Counted from the stretch's first letter, positions 47,501-60,216 are shown. The stretch is 64,000 nt of DNA from Sequoia sempervirens (GCA_007258455.2 VDFB02000001.1:14343747-14407746), one strand, 5' to 3'. A program made the numbers and translations. Notes: generated from the sequence alone by a model not told the origin.

Positions 47501-49232
47501 TATAGCTTGGTAGTTCATGAATTCAAGGCTGGAAGCAATGTACAAATTTGGTTTTGTTTTTAATTTAGAGATGAAGACAAAGGCAAGTTAATTTCTGCAA
47601 AAACAATTGAGTTTGACAAATTGATATCAAATTAGTATACTGTATTTGTAATATTTATGGTAGTTTTGTCTAGTATATGCATGATATGTGATATTCTAAA
47701 CTTAATTCCCATTTTTAGACTACAATGTATGTATGTGTATATTTATTTATTTATTTATTCATTTTGTACGAACAAAACCAATCCAAAAAAAATGTCATAC
47801 CAGCATACGGTACTCACATACTCACACCCAATTTCAATTTGGCAACTTAACATTTAGATCATTGCTTTTCAAGGTTAACATGGTTCTAATGGTTCCTACT
47901 AATTTGTGTGATTCCAATCTTAAATTTGTTATTTGCTATATGTGTCCATTGATGATATAAACAAACAGTCAATATAGCTCTAAAACCTGCTCATGGAAAA
48001 TTATTGAGTTGAGTCTACATGCATATACTTTTTAGTCTTTAGAAGTCATCCTTCCCACATGGGATAACAAATAAACAAGAGAACAGTATGACTAAAACAT
48101 GTGTACACTAAGTGCACTACATCCTCGTTCAAGCCAAGTTGCCAAGGACAAAAAAAAGGCTTTCTCATGTTTAGAGGTTTTCTCATTGACAAAATGCTTG
48201 CCTTGTTTAGAGGACACTAAAAATTGTCCTATCTCAAAAGTTTTTGGCTATGTTGCCCAAGGATGCATCCCTTGCTAAAGATGACCCTGTACCCCATGGG
48301 GGACATTTTGAGGATGCAAGGATGAGGAGGAAATGTCCCCTCCCTGTCCCCTATTTTGCAAAAAAAACAGAAATGTCCTCACTACGCAAAAGATATTTTA
48401 GGGGACCCTTACATACATTAGGTGATGACTAGTCGTCTCCAAATACATTTTAGTTACTTTTAAAAAAAAGAACTTACAATCTTTCAATGCTTATTTGGTT
48501 TACGACATACCCATCTAAGGTTTGCCAAAAAATATAAAAATGGCGTGCACCATAAAGATTTATTTGGTTTTGAAGGTCTTCATTTGGATTAGGTAACACC
48601 TCGATCCCACTGGGGGTATTGCCCCCAAATCCCCACCAAACTATAAGTCTGACCAAGAAATAGACCAATGATTAATCATGATCACAAAATCTACAAACTA
48701 TATATCCCCTGTTGTAGATCTCTGCATCTTCACAGTTGATTTGACAGTGAAGGATAATCTTGTTTCAAACATTGGACAACCTATTTAGTAGAAAAGGACT
48801 ATCATAAACAAAGTTGCTATGCTATAGTCATTATACTATTGAATACAAGTTACGCCATAGTCGGCAAGAAATGCCACTTTCATAATGCAAAAATGTATCA
48901 ATCATGCCCTGCATGGACAACTCATAAAACAATCCCATCTGTTAGTATCCCAGTTGACGTCAAACTGGAACATAACCAATTATCTTTCTACTTAACTATT
49001 TCTCTTTGTTAATGAGTTTGACAGCAGAACATGCAGCCTTTCAGGCTTCAAAAAAACTTAATAATAAATCCCTCACCTGAATATACACACTAGTCAGGCA
49101 TGTCTTTATTAACTCATGCTCATATTTATATATATAAAGAACATCATACTAAAAGAGCTTTTAGTTAGCAGATCTCCAGAGTTTGTAAACGTTAAATTGT
49201 TAATTTGTTTATAATCTTCCAGCTTCTTCAAA
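44566..49232. other. upstream region, no gene recognised
   Basis: Includes the promoter and possible 5' UTR exon of the minus-strand gene, neither of which I can place. GC-richer pieces occur at 45358-45660 (repeat cluster), 48250-48430 (GGGGGACATTTTGAGG, GGAAATGTCCCC) and 48595-48650 (ACTGGGGGTATTGCCCCC hairpin), probably remnants of transposable elements. Otherwise AT-rich. Confidence 0.45.
45429..45605. repeat. cluster of short direct and inverted repeats
   Basis: TTCCAG followed by GGACAGAAA occurs near 45486 and 45580, with a third related copy at 45530 (GATTCCAGAACAAAAAGG). The first motif, at 45429-45457 (GTACCACTTTTCTGTCCCAG), is the reverse complement of the one near 45580-45600. 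It could form a 29-bp imperfect stem across about 170 bp. Confidence 0.6.
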
Positions 49233-49435
49233 TCCACATTACAGATATGTTAACTAAACTATAAGAATACTGGAAAATAATTCTACTAAGGCTGTTCTGG
49301 GATATATGGTTATTGAATTTAACTGTTAATGTGATGGAGAATGACACTATTAAGGCAGATTTAGAATCTAAAACAGCCTTAATTGAATCAATCTCCAGTA
49401 TTTTAGCAGTTTAGTTAAACACTCGTAATGTGGGA
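49233..49435. mobile_element. MITE-like foldback element, about 203 bp
   Basis: Arms 49233-49305 and 49365-49435 are reverse complements at roughly 80 percent by eye (TCCACATTAC / GTAATGTGGGA ends, GTTAACTAAACT / AGTTTAGTTAAAC, ATACTGGA / TCCAGTAT, AAGGCTGTT / AACAGCCTT). No ORF. Target duplication not resolved. Non-autonomous DNA transposon is the likely class. Confidence 0.72.
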
Positions 49436-49851
49436 TAGATAATATGATTACATTGGATTGCTAATTATTTGTTTTGTATCAGGTAAAGTCTTGAGAGTGG
49501 AAGTATTACACTCTCTAGAGTCCATGATCATACTAAGGTAAATTTGTTTTTAAAGTTTTTTTAAAATAAAAGATGGTGATTATTAGAAATAGTTTTTCTT
49601 ATTATTATGATCTTATCTTTACTTATGCATAACCAATCTTTCACAAAATGTATGTTTGAATATAAAAATCTTATGAATTTATGTGTCCACACAATATTTA
49701 ATAGGTATAATGTTTAAAAATAAAAAAATTATGAAAATATACATGTATAAAGAAAACAATTTCTATTTCGTTTCTTAGGTGCAAACTCATCCAACCTCGT
49801 TTTCAGTCACGCTGCCATTCCTGTCGTGTATCTCGTTTCCGGTGACATAGC

Positions 49852-50250
49852 CCTGAAATAATAGGCTTTCTAATTGCTGTGAGGAGGATGTGAAACTGGA
49901 TTATGCTCTTATGATTGCCCCTTTACCTTTAAGCCGGCAAACCCTTAAACAAAATGAACAAAGTTTGGCCTAGTTATAAAGATTATAAAAAATTCCAGAG
50001 ATTTAATTACAATTTGAGAAAGAAAAAAAAACCTAATTATGATAGTATCTACGAGTACATAATGCCTGGGTCATATTGCTATCACTGGAATGGTATCAAA
50101 GTACTGGGGCTTGAATATTTTTAAAAATGCAGTTTAACAAGGCCAGTTTGAAGTTCACAACTCAGGAAAACGCTTGGCCTCTGGAAAACAGAAACACATA
50201 ACCTGGCGGTTCAAGAACAGAGTTCATAAACATCTCAAGCAGATTAAGCA
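49852..50250 (+). repeat. direct repeat, unit 2 (partner 38243-38628)
   Basis: About 400 bp, same orientation as unit 1, roughly 75-80 percent identical by eye with small indels. Lies 5.3 kb upstream of the gene start, while unit 1 is 1.2 kb behind the gene end. Non-coding; family unknown. Confidence 0.88.
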
Positions 50251-51655
50251 CATTTATTAAGTGAGGCTACAAGGGGAAACCAAACTGGAAATCAGCATAA
50301 TAGCAATTGCCTTCTTAAGAAAATTAAATACATAAGCATTTAAATTTTCACTTATTTTGCAGGTGTTAAGCGATAAGGAAATGGTTGGAAAACCCACCTC
50401 GCTCATTTAAGAAAAATGGTATGGAAATTGCTCTTCTGAAAATGCATACTCTGCTGTAGATATTTTTTCAGCTGTGTTGAAATGTTACAGAATGTAACTG
50501 ATAAAATCTGGCAATCCCAATACCCGGACTTTCTATATTTCTCAGGGATTTTAACACAGCATACGTGTATGAATTAGGAAGTAGATGCTAGACTTCATTT
50601 TACTGTGCATATTTTATTAGTTTTTAATATTCAGTGATATTTATGGATTTTTATTTTTATTTTTTTAAATCATTTATTTAGATAGGTTTTTATTATTACT
50701 ATTTATATTTATTTCTTAAATGGAGTTTTTTTTTTAAGGTGATCAAATGATTTAATGGTTTTAAGGGTAAAAATATATATTTATTAAGTGGTTTTGGTGG
50801 ATGGGTAAAGTCAAATGTTTCACAAGGAGTTTGTAAGGATTAAGTCTTATTGAATATAGAGGTGTAAATTTAAAGGAACAAACTTAATATCATGTTTCAA
50901 TGAATTCAATGAGATAAATATCCCTTAATCTTTGTCAATAAGGCAAAGGAAGTCAATTATTTATACAGTTGGAGCACCTCATTCCAATAGACAACAAAAA
51001 TGTTTAAATGTTTATATTCTTAGAAAAAATCGTTCATTTGTACTAAGTGCAATTATTAGTGTATAAGTTGTGTATTTTTGTGTAAAAGTTATCAAATAAC
51101 ATGAGCCTTGACTAATGTTAACTTCATTCATGCCAAAAATCTAGATAATTTGCAATTTAACCCTTTCCTTTTGTTGGTCATTTTCGCAATTGTGGATTTG
51201 GACATGGTTCAAATTTGTAGTTGTAATATTGATCTTCAAACTTTTGAATTTAAATTTCAAAACGGACCCAAGTCAACCCCTTTCTTAATAGCCATTACTT
51301 GCTAACTTAAGCTCAAAATATGCGATTTGCATAATAAAGTTTTGTATAAAAGAACAAATCCTAATTCACTTTTAGACATCTAGGACATATATCCAATATA
51401 TGTGTGTTTGCACATAAATTAGATTAAAAGAGTGTCATCATTACATCATCAACTTACATCAACATCTACATAATTAGGATACACTCCCCATATTGCACAA
51501 TTATTTGGCTTTTTTTTCTTATTTCAAATCAATAAATTAGTTTCAAATATTTGACTAGGAAAAATAACCCTTACATAAAAAAACTCACAGTATTTGTAGA
51601 TGCGGCCATTTTTAAATAAAAGAGGTGAGCAACTTTTTGTATGTCATATACACAC
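50251..51655. other. no gene recognised
   Basis: AT-rich, with homopolymer and TTTTTATT runs at 50630-50720. The 65-codon frame near 51108 carries no motif. Confidence 0.45.
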
Positions 51656-52051
51656 TAGGGGAGAGGGACCCATAATGGAGCAGGGTCCAATAGTGGGGAT
51701 AGAAGTAGTCCTTAGTGGGCCCCATAGTGAAGTACTTTAATATCCAATTGCAAAACACTTTTTATCCATAAAGTACGCAAAGTGGCAAATCAAGTGATGC
51801 CACATTAGCGCACCAATAAAACATGAGTGCACCACTATCGGTCTCACTTTTTTTTTGGGCCTTTTTGGATGCCTCAACAAAAAACATGTCGATGTGGCAT
51901 CACATTTGATGATGTGGCCCTAAAACAAAATAAAGAAGCACATGAGTTGCCAAATAAATTGTTGTACAGAATTGGGAGTGATTTGAAATTTCCACGTAGG
52001 ATTTTGACAAACGCGAAGTTAGGGTGCTCCACTATGAGCCCCTCTCCCCTA
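51656..52051. mobile_element. MITE copy 1, TA-flanked, 396 bp
   Basis: Terminal inverted repeats: TAGGGGAGAGGGACCCATAA at the left and, on the other strand, TAGGGGAGAGGGGCTCATAG at the right. Body shares TTTTTTTTGGGCCTTTTTGG and TTTGATGATGTGGCCCT with 58755-59197 in the opposite orientation. TA at both edges suggests a Tc1/mariner-like target duplication; the left CACTAG is also compatible with a decayed CACTA end. Confidence 0.75.
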
Positions 52052-52889
52052 GTCAAGTTTCCACATAAAAGGGTTAATTCTATAAATATTGGGTGAGGCC
52101 ATACTTATGAGGATTAGTTACAGAGTTGTCGAATTAAACCAAATCACAAAACAAGTCAACTTGTCAAAGTTGTATAATTTTAAATATGATAATTATATTG
52201 AATTTATGAGTGTAATCTTTTGCAAAATATTATATTGCTTCTAAAGTCAAGTCTTTGTTCCTGCATTTATCATATCAAAAAAATATTTTATATTATTGTC
52301 TCAATTCATATTTAAGTATATTTATATATGATTGTGATGAATTAATTTACTCTATAAAATATTTATTTTTCTTTATATAGTAATTATTTTTAAAAATGAG
52401 TTATAATTAAAAAAGTTAAATATTTTTTAATTAAAAAATAATATTTTAAAATTTTAAAATAAATAACAAAATAATTTTCTATTCTTAAAAATAAAATTAA
52501 AGGATGATGTTTTTATTTGTTTTAACTAAGTTGAAATAAATGTGAATGAGAATAATAATTTGTGCTTTTAAAACTTGTATTATAAATATGTACAATTATG
52601 TAATCAAAATGTCAAAAAAGGTAACTCTTATTGTTATTGATATTTATGAATATTTTTTTATAATTTTTTAGTAGTTTTTTTTAGGTTTTTGTTTGTGTTT
52701 GTGTTTTTAATTATATTTTAATAATTTATTTAGATTCATAAATTAAGATTATTTTATATGGTAAAATATAATACATCACAAAGATCGTTTTAAACTATTG
52801 ATTATTTAAAAATTGATAATTTTTTAAAATTAAATTTGATTGAGGTTGTACTGTAATCATTAATGTTAATCAAAGTTAAGTTGCTTATA
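52052..52889. other. very AT-rich non-coding DNA
   Basis: Long A/T runs (52380-52500 and 52640-52860) without any gene. Confidence 0.5.
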
Positions 52890-53172
52890 TGTATATATAT
52901 ATATATATATACATATATGTTTTACAGATATAAACAACCTTTATTCTTTAGCTTGATAGTTTAAAATTTTATTTTTCACGCATGTGTATATATATACATA
53001 TGTGTGTGTATATATATATAAGTATATACATGTACATGTATATACATGTACATGTATATACATGTATATATATATATATGTGTGTATGTATGTATGTATG
53101 TATATATACATACATATATGTATGTATACATATATATGTGTGTGTATGTGTGTATGTATGTATGTATATGTC
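52890..53172. repeat. compound microsatellite, (TA)n / (GTATAT)n / (TATG)n
   Basis: (TA)10-like core at 52892-52912, then alternating TATACATG, TGTG and GTATGTATG arrays at 52982-53172. Apparent ORFs here (Tyr/Ile/Cys/Val/Met repeats) are microsatellite translation and not genes. Confidence 0.92.
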
Positions 53173-53541
53173 TCTCCTCATCTTCCTTTCAAGAATGGGA
53201 AGACATCCTACATACCATCTTGGTTTTGTTTCTTCCTAAGGGGAGAAATTTTATTCGACGCTATTGGATCATCTTCAACATTCAATTTTGAGCATCTACC
53301 ATAATTACAGGAGACTCTACATTGAGGTGGGGCTACATGGTCTCTCTTCTTCTTTTATGGGGGGGCTTTTTCCTTGCATGGGGTTTTTTCCTTCTCATTT
53401 ATCATAGATAGTGTTTTTTTTTCATCTCTTTTAGAGAGGAGTTTTGTCCCATTGGATTTTCTCCTTTTCTCCATTTGTTTTGCATTTGTATATGGGTACC
53501 TAATATGGCCTTATATGTGGGACCCATCTTTGCATCTTTGC

Positions 53542-53543
<2 letters not shown>

Positions 53544-53578
<35 letters not shown>

Positions 53579-53588
53579 AAATATATAT
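53544..53588. repeat. (TA)n microsatellite
   Basis: About 15 TA units, then AGTAAAATATATATAGTAAA, directly before a foldback element. Confidence 0.9.
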
Positions 53589-53589
53589 A

Positions 53590-53928
53590 GTAAAGAACAA
53601 GCAACAATATGATACAATTTTTTTTTACTATAATTAGGAGCCATTTATCATTGACAACTTATTTCCTACAAAACACATACACACATGTATATATGCACAC
53701 ATATACATACATATGTATACTGTATCTACATATATACATATATGTATACATTTGTATGTATATATTTTCATATGTATACATGTATATATATGTATACATA
53801 CATACATACATATATATACATATATGTATGTATATGTGTATGTGTTTTGTAGGAAATAAGTTGTCAATGATAAATGGCTTCTAATTATAGCCAAAAAAAA
53901 ATGTATCATATTGTTGCTTGTTCTTTAC
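53590..53928. mobile_element. foldback element with microsatellite loop, about 340 bp
   Basis: Arms 53590-53684 and 53833-53928 are almost perfect reverse complements (GTAAAGAACAAGCAACAATA .. and TTATCATTGACAACTTATTT .. on both strands). The loop is a (TATG/CATA)n array that is itself close to palindromic. Both strands therefore translate into the same peptide start (IIRSHLSLTTYFLQNTYT), a symmetry artefact. No transposase. Confidence 0.85.
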
Positions 53929-56464
53929 AAAATATTGTTTGTTGGTAATAAGTTATCAATGATGTATTGGAATTACCATGGAAATGTAGCAAAAATATTT
54001 ATTAGTGTTGGGAAGACGCATCCACCCATTACATAGAGAAAGAGTCAAGTATGTCTACACAAAAACTACCCATTCGATCATAGACAACTCTTAAGCCCAT
54101 GGCTAGTTAAACTCTCCAACCTAGTAAAGGGATTATCATGTTCCTCTAGAGATAGGAGGTGTATCACTTTAATGGGATCTATGTTGTGTAATATGATAAA
54201 AATCTAAATCCGCCATCTTTAGTTGCACTTGGATTTGTACCAACTTACCAAGACCTTAGAAATAACAAAATTGTTAAGAGCATGAGGACTAATAATTATT
54301 TACATAATGTATTAAAATAGCATGATGATTGTTTTTCCAATGTGCATGTTAAATTCTAGTAACACGCCAAATTATTATAATGCTTGTAGGTCAAAGCAAT
54401 CAAACTCCAAAATAAGTTAAAGGTCACTTACTAAAACACACTCTAGGAGGCAAAGTTATTTAAGGGCGTGAATATATGTCCAAGCAACTTGAACCATGTT
54501 GAAAGCTATAAAATTTCAAATGTTATGATAGAGTACAAGTGGAAAATAAGGGTTGTCCGCCCAAAAAAAAATTAATATATGCCCCATAGGGATCCTTTGA
54601 TTTATTATTTTTTATAAAATGTTTTTTAAGTGAGATAGTACTCTCGTGAATTCATTATAATAGTACAAAGTCCATCTTTTTGCAGAGGATTGAACATTTT
54701 GACATTGATTTATTTTATCTTAAGTTATGAGATATGAGAAGTACCCCTATAATGGAGGTAAGGGGTATCAACATTCCAACTCAAATGACAACACCATGGA
54801 GTTGACCTTGGAGGTTCTACTTATCAAAGTAATATAGAACAATACCTCTTGTATCATGTTAAAAGTGTGAACAATAGTTGAAAGCTTAAATTATTATTAA
54901 ATATCTCTCCAATCAATCCAATTTCCATGGTCTAAGGAAATAATTCCTCAATCATTTTTATTCTCTTCTTAAAAATATCAGGAATCTAATTTATATGACA
55001 TAAACAAGAGACACATTTTGATGGGAACCACTATAACAAGTGGTTATTGTAACTTTAATCACTTCTAAAACATATATTTACTATTTTAAGTTGAATTCAA
55101 TTTTCAACATACTTTAAGTTGAATTTGATGATCAACATACTTTTCACCCAAAGGTGTTATAATCTATGGCTAACATGGACAAGAAAATAAACTCATGGGG
55201 ATAGATAGGTTCTTCTAAAATTAATTTGTGCTAGTCCAAAGAAGTAGATCCTTATATAGAAGATTGGGAATTGCATTTAAATATCTATTATGAAATATAA
55301 GGAGCACATTAGAAGAGTCATTTGTATGCCACTTGAACTTATAATGGAGGAAAGAAGTGGCAACACCCCATCTCTAATATTTACACCACTAAACTAACCG
55401 TGAGATAGTTTGCTTATGTGAAGGAATCTCAATCATCATCTTTTGTATATGGTTGAAAATACAAAAAATAAAGGTTACAATATTATTTTTAGATGTTTTT
55501 TTCTTAATGTGAACCAATTTCTATTGGATAAGATAAATTATTCCCTCATCATTTAGGCACCCTTCTCAAAAATTAATGGGATTCAATTCATAGGACTTCA
55601 ACAAAGATATGTGCCTTAGAAAAATTATTTTTGGTATTCTCTACATGTTTACTTGAAGCTTTAGAAATCACAATTATAGTACTTGGTTTATGTTTTTAAT
55701 GGTTTATTGCATAAGATATAATTCTAACAAATTTTAAGCAATTTATGAGTGATTTTCCTACACATCACATTTGTTGAACATCATTAACATGTTATATAAT
55801 ATTATTATCATTTTAATTTAATGGTGTGTATTATTATTGTTGTACATAGCTAATATCTTAATGTGATGTTGGATTATCATAATAGCTCATTGAATGATGT
55901 TATTTGTAAATTGAAGTACAATGTTCTTGGTAAATATTTGTAACTAAAATTGGAAGTTGAATTTTATTTTATTGTCTATGACATGACATCAAATAATAAT
56001 ATTATTCTTTTAATATCTTGAGGGACCATGGTCACAATCCGTATACCTAAGCATAACTAGGTTTGGTATGAAAAATTAGAAGAGAATAAAGCATAAGCAA
56101 CATCTTTTACACTTGTAGGAATACACCTACAAACTTTTGAAATGTGTCTCTTGTGATTGTTTATTGTCAATATTAACATATACTTTGATTTGCTCCATAA
56201 GCTAGAGCAATGTCAAATTGATAGAAAATATATCAAATAGATAAAACTATGGCACAAACTTGGTTCTGATGAACTAATATCATATTTAATTTTGCATTCT
56301 CAAGAAGCCCTTCAATTTATCTTATAAGAACTTGAATATTAAAATGAGGAATTATTAAAATACTTTAGAGAGTTTTAACAATATTTGATTACAAAGCCCA
56401 TTGAATATTTACAACTAGTCAGTGTCTATATCTTAGTATAATTTTAAATGTGATGTGACTAAAA
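53929..56464. other. no gene recognised
   Basis: AT-rich, no open frame over 60 codons, no terminal repeats identified. A text echo GTAATAAGTTATCAATGAT at 53947 resembles the foldback arm AAATAAGTTGTCAATGAT. Confidence 0.5.
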
Positions 56465-57370
56465 TGTAATGTCCCCTTTTTCTGAGATCTGTATCTTTGC
56501 GGTGGTTAGCCTACTATCTGGTCCTCATAGGTTAATGGGATGTTCAGGGAACCCTTCTAAGGGTAATATGTGGTTCCTCAATGGGCTTTTGATGCTTATT
56601 CCAGTATTCTTCTACTCAGTGACTCAGTGTTTTGGTGGTGGGCCTTCTAGGGGTCATCTTGGTCGATTTCTCCCACACTTACTATTGATAGTAAGTCACT
56701 TGGTCATATTGCTTATACTTAATTTTTATAGTAAGTCATGCTTGGATCAATCGTCATCATGCCTACATCTATAAAATGTGATTGGATCACTCTTTTGATT
56801 GGGTGTTATTTTTTATTGGGAATTAATGATTTAATTATATTATTAAAGTTAATTGACTGTGATAATATTATTATTTAATGATGGCTTTATTATAAGGTGA
56901 TCTATAAGGGGTTGAATGGAAATTAATAAAGTATTAAATTTAATGATGTTTTATTAATTATTATATTAAAAACTAATGTATTAAAAGCATCAAAAGCAAA
57001 TACTATTAATTATTTGGCCAAGTGGGGATTTGGAGAGTATATAAATAAAAAAGCATTTTCTTTTTCATTATCATTGATAATTTTATGGAAACTTGTGCAA
57101 ATTTGAGAAACTGAGCAAGGGTTTGTTGGTTTCGAAGATTGAAGCTTTTTGAGGATGAAAACCCTATAGGTGTGAAAGATCACCCAAGGGAATTTTCAAA
57201 GAGATAATCTCATACAGAGGTTATCATCAGGGCTTAATTGATTGCAGAGGATTGGTTTCAAGTAGGGTTTTAGGAAGAATTAGATCAAAAAATTATTCAT
57301 TGTTGTTATCAATAATGTTGATTAGCCTATCATAAACTAGTGTGGTTTATGCATCTCATAAGAGAGATTG
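56465..57370 (+). repeat. possible gypsy-type LTR or LTR fragment
   Basis: Starts TGTAATGTCCCC, a common start of plant gypsy LTRs, and has a TATA box TATATAAATA at 57038-57047 about 580 bp in. The 3' end is not defined and no partner or PBS is seen, so solo LTR or truncated LTR. A 101-codon open frame at its start has no known motif and is probably non-coding. Confidence 0.45.
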
Positions 57371-57378
57371 TGGTTTTT

Positions 57379-58002
57379 GCAGTTGAGCAGAATAAAAGGA
57401 TCTTCCAAGACAAAGAGAGATTGATGGCCTCATTAGTAAATTAATTTGACCATTGTGGAAGTAGTGAATACTACGACAACAAGTCCGAGTATCAAGAAGG
57501 AAATCTTCACTTTATGGGATGAGCAAGTAAGAAGGTGTTGGCCTACTCTTAAAGTTCCCCCTATTTATGGGGTCCATAAGGATGACATTAGTAGAAATCC
57601 TAGAGCAAATGTGAAGTGGTATCCATTGGATGAGGGGTGGGTAAAGGTGAATTTTGACAAGGCAGCTCAAGGCAACCCAAGCCCATCAGGTGCAGGATGT
57701 ATTATAAGGGATCATAATGGTGAATGGATAGCCATATGGGAAAAAATATTAAGGGATGTTACGAATAATCAAGTAGAGTTCCAAGTTGCATGGTTAGGCT
57801 TAAATATTTGCAAAAGATTGGGGTGTCCAAAAATCCATCTTGAAGGAGATTTTATGTTAGTTATCAACGCAATATGTAAGAACGCAACTCCAAACTGGAA
57901 ATTAGAAAAATGGTTAATTTGAATTGCGAGGGAGTTATAGGGATTTGAAGATTTAAAATCTCTCATATTTATAGGGAAGGGAACGTCAAAGCCGACCAAT
58001 TT
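57379..58002 (+). pseudogene. LINE RNase H domain and flanks
   Basis: A LINE tail segment, EQNKRIFQDKERLMAS (57385-57432), is followed after a frameshift by an open 158-codon frame (57446-57922): WVKVNFDKAAQGNPSPSGAG with the first Asp, TNNQVEFQVAWLGL with the Glu, and IHLEGDFMLVINAI with the second Asp. The last catalytic Asp lies behind a TGA and a shift in HIYREGNVKADQFS (about 57966-58007). Three of four active-site residues are in one open frame, but no RT precedes it. A relic of an L1 element different from, or unlinked to, the one at 34150. Confidence 0.82.
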
Positions 58003-58754
58003 TCGTGAACATCAAAAATAGTAGGGGTCACTATCCCATAGGCCTTCTTTTGATCTCATGGACATTAAAAGTCTTCTATTCTATTCTAAAGATACAGTCA
58101 ATATTATCGATGTTTCTGATGGGATGCCAATGATTAATACTAGTCATGTCACACGAGCGATCTATCCTAGAAAGATACGGGATATCGAGATCAAGGAAAG
58201 GTTTAGAAGGGGTATTAAATGTAGAAGGATGAAGGTGGTGGTGGATATTTTTTTAAACAAGCAACAATAGGGAGTAGTTGATAGAATCGACCATGGAAAC
58301 CATAATTTGCTTGGGTGTGAAGGAGAGGCAGATTCATTTTTGTGGTGTGGTCTTGAACACAAGGCTCAAAATCCTTTTCAATGTAGAGGATGTAGAAACA
58401 TTGGAGGCGATAAATAGGTTCTAGGAGCTAGGTTTCTCTTCTCCACATACTATTTCAAAGTTAATCTGAATATAACATCCATGATCATGGCTTGGATGTT
58501 GCATGCGCAGGAGGAGAAAGGCATGGTGTAGTTCCTAATGAGGCGTTTAATTAAGGTGCAATGGCATGAAGCCATGGAATTTTACCTGAGCATGGTTGTG
58601 GAGGGACTATGGATAAGACCGATAGGTGGTGTTTGGTCATAGTTATCTCTGCCAATTAATGGCTTGTGGATCCATTTTTTCATATGGAGAGTTGGTGAAG
58701 CTACGAAAGCTCATATGGTGGAAGTCTCAAGTAATATAAATCTATTGAAGGAGC
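58003..58754. other. no gene recognised, possibly LINE 3' remnant
   Basis: Weak open frame at 58058-58270 without motif. Base composition is less AT-rich than its surroundings, which would fit continued retroelement sequence. Confidence 0.35.
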
Positions 58755-59197
58755 TATGGGAGAGGACCCAGTAGTTGTGCACCCTAACTTCACACTTCAA
58801 ATTATCCTACATGGAAAATTCAAATCACTCCCAATTTTTTATAGCAGCTTACTTGGCAAGTGCCCCACTTATAACTAAGGTTTCAGGGCCACATCATCAA
58901 ATATGATGCCACATCAGCATGCTTTTTGTCAAGGTGTCCAAAAAGGCCCAAAAAAAAAGTGAGACCAATACTTGTGCATTCACAGTATGTTTTATTGAGC
59001 GTCAATGTGGAATTACATGATTGGTTGCTTTTTAGATCAAAGGAATACATTTTGTTTAATCATGGGTAGTCATCATCAACACTAACAACTTTAAATTCAC
59101 AACTATTGATCCAATATTGATAAAAATATTGGACATTATATAAACAACTACTATCACAACTATTGAAACATGCTCAGGTACTAGGTCCTCTCCCCTA
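58755..59197. mobile_element. MITE copy 2, inverted relative to copy 1, 443 bp
   Basis: Ends TATGGGAGAGGACCCAGTAG and, on the other strand, TAGGGGAGAGGACCTAGTAC. Body matches 51656-52051 in reverse (AGGGCCACATCATCAAATATG, CCAAAAAGGCCCAAAAAAAA, each within 20 bases of the shared block). About 45 bp longer than copy 1. TA at both ends. Confidence 0.75.
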
Positions 59198-60216
59198 TCT
59201 GGTGCGTACACACTGGATAATGAGTTTGCAGTTCTAGCTTTACCAGTGGTTGAAGAGGACCTTGACCTTTTGGAGGCGAGAGAAGCAGACATGGTGGCTA
59301 TAGAGGTTGCAAACTAGGTGGGTGTGTCCATGGTAATGGAAAGTGTTAAATTATGGCTTGTCTTTTTGTATTTTTGTAATGTCTCCCTAAATGGTTAAGT
59401 GATGTATCGGGGTTAGGTCCCTTTTGTGCCTAATTTATATATCCAAAAAAGGTTGAGTTCAATTCAACTCTTAGGAGGAGAAATTTTTCATTCTCACACT
59501 ATATAGGAAGCAAAGATTATTTAAGTTCTTCAGTTAAGGAAATGAATAGAGAATAATATGGTCAGTCTATGAGCCAAGATATGGTTTATTACATTGTGGA
59601 TTCTTCTTATGCCAAGTTTGAAATCATTTCTTTGAATATTTTATCATGCATGATGAATGCAAATGTTTCCTTCTTAATATATGTGTTTAATTTATGCAAC
59701 ATGGATGATAGAATAGGCTATTATCTAATATGTGTGTCATGAAACCCTATGTGGATGCATTTTCTTATGTTAAATTGCATTCTATTTATAAAACCTCAAT
59801 TGTATTCTTTCTACTTTTATAACATTTTTCTAAGATTGAATCTTTGTATTTATTCCTCTTTGTTTTTGTATTTATTATTATCCTTTCCCAAATTTTAGTT
59901 TTTGTTTCTTTGTCTTTCTTAATTTTCATTCAAAATCATACCCCTTGAAAAGCTCTAGAATTATATCTTACAAGGGAGTTGTCACTCTCAAACATAGGAT
60001 AAGGATGTTAATTCAATAGTGATCTCTCCAATTGTTGGAATATTTGTCATTGCCCATTTGCTGAGTCTAATTTATTTATAATGAAATGTCATAATGACAA
60101 TTTTTTTACCAACAAGACATAACATGTTTGTTTTTATATTTCATCACATAGGGTACAACAATTTAGGTGTACTTTTATATGACCTATATTATGACATATG
60201 TTTTTACCGGCTCTAG
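59198..60216. other. no gene recognised
   Basis: AT-rich, TTT-rich around 59800-59930. Nothing supported. Confidence 0.45.

Noticed and set aside
48595..48650. ACTGGGGG/CCCCCA hairpin as a Helitron end
   Set aside because: No CTRR terminus or TC start nearby; too little to call.
52969..53304. Several overlapping ORFs on both strands rich in Tyr, Ile, Cys, Val, Met
   Set aside because: They are translations of TATG/TATA microsatellite DNA, not proteins.
56469..56774. 101-codon hydrophobic ORF
   Set aside because: Lies in an LTR-like segment starting TGTAATGTCCCC; hydrophobicity follows T-rich composition.
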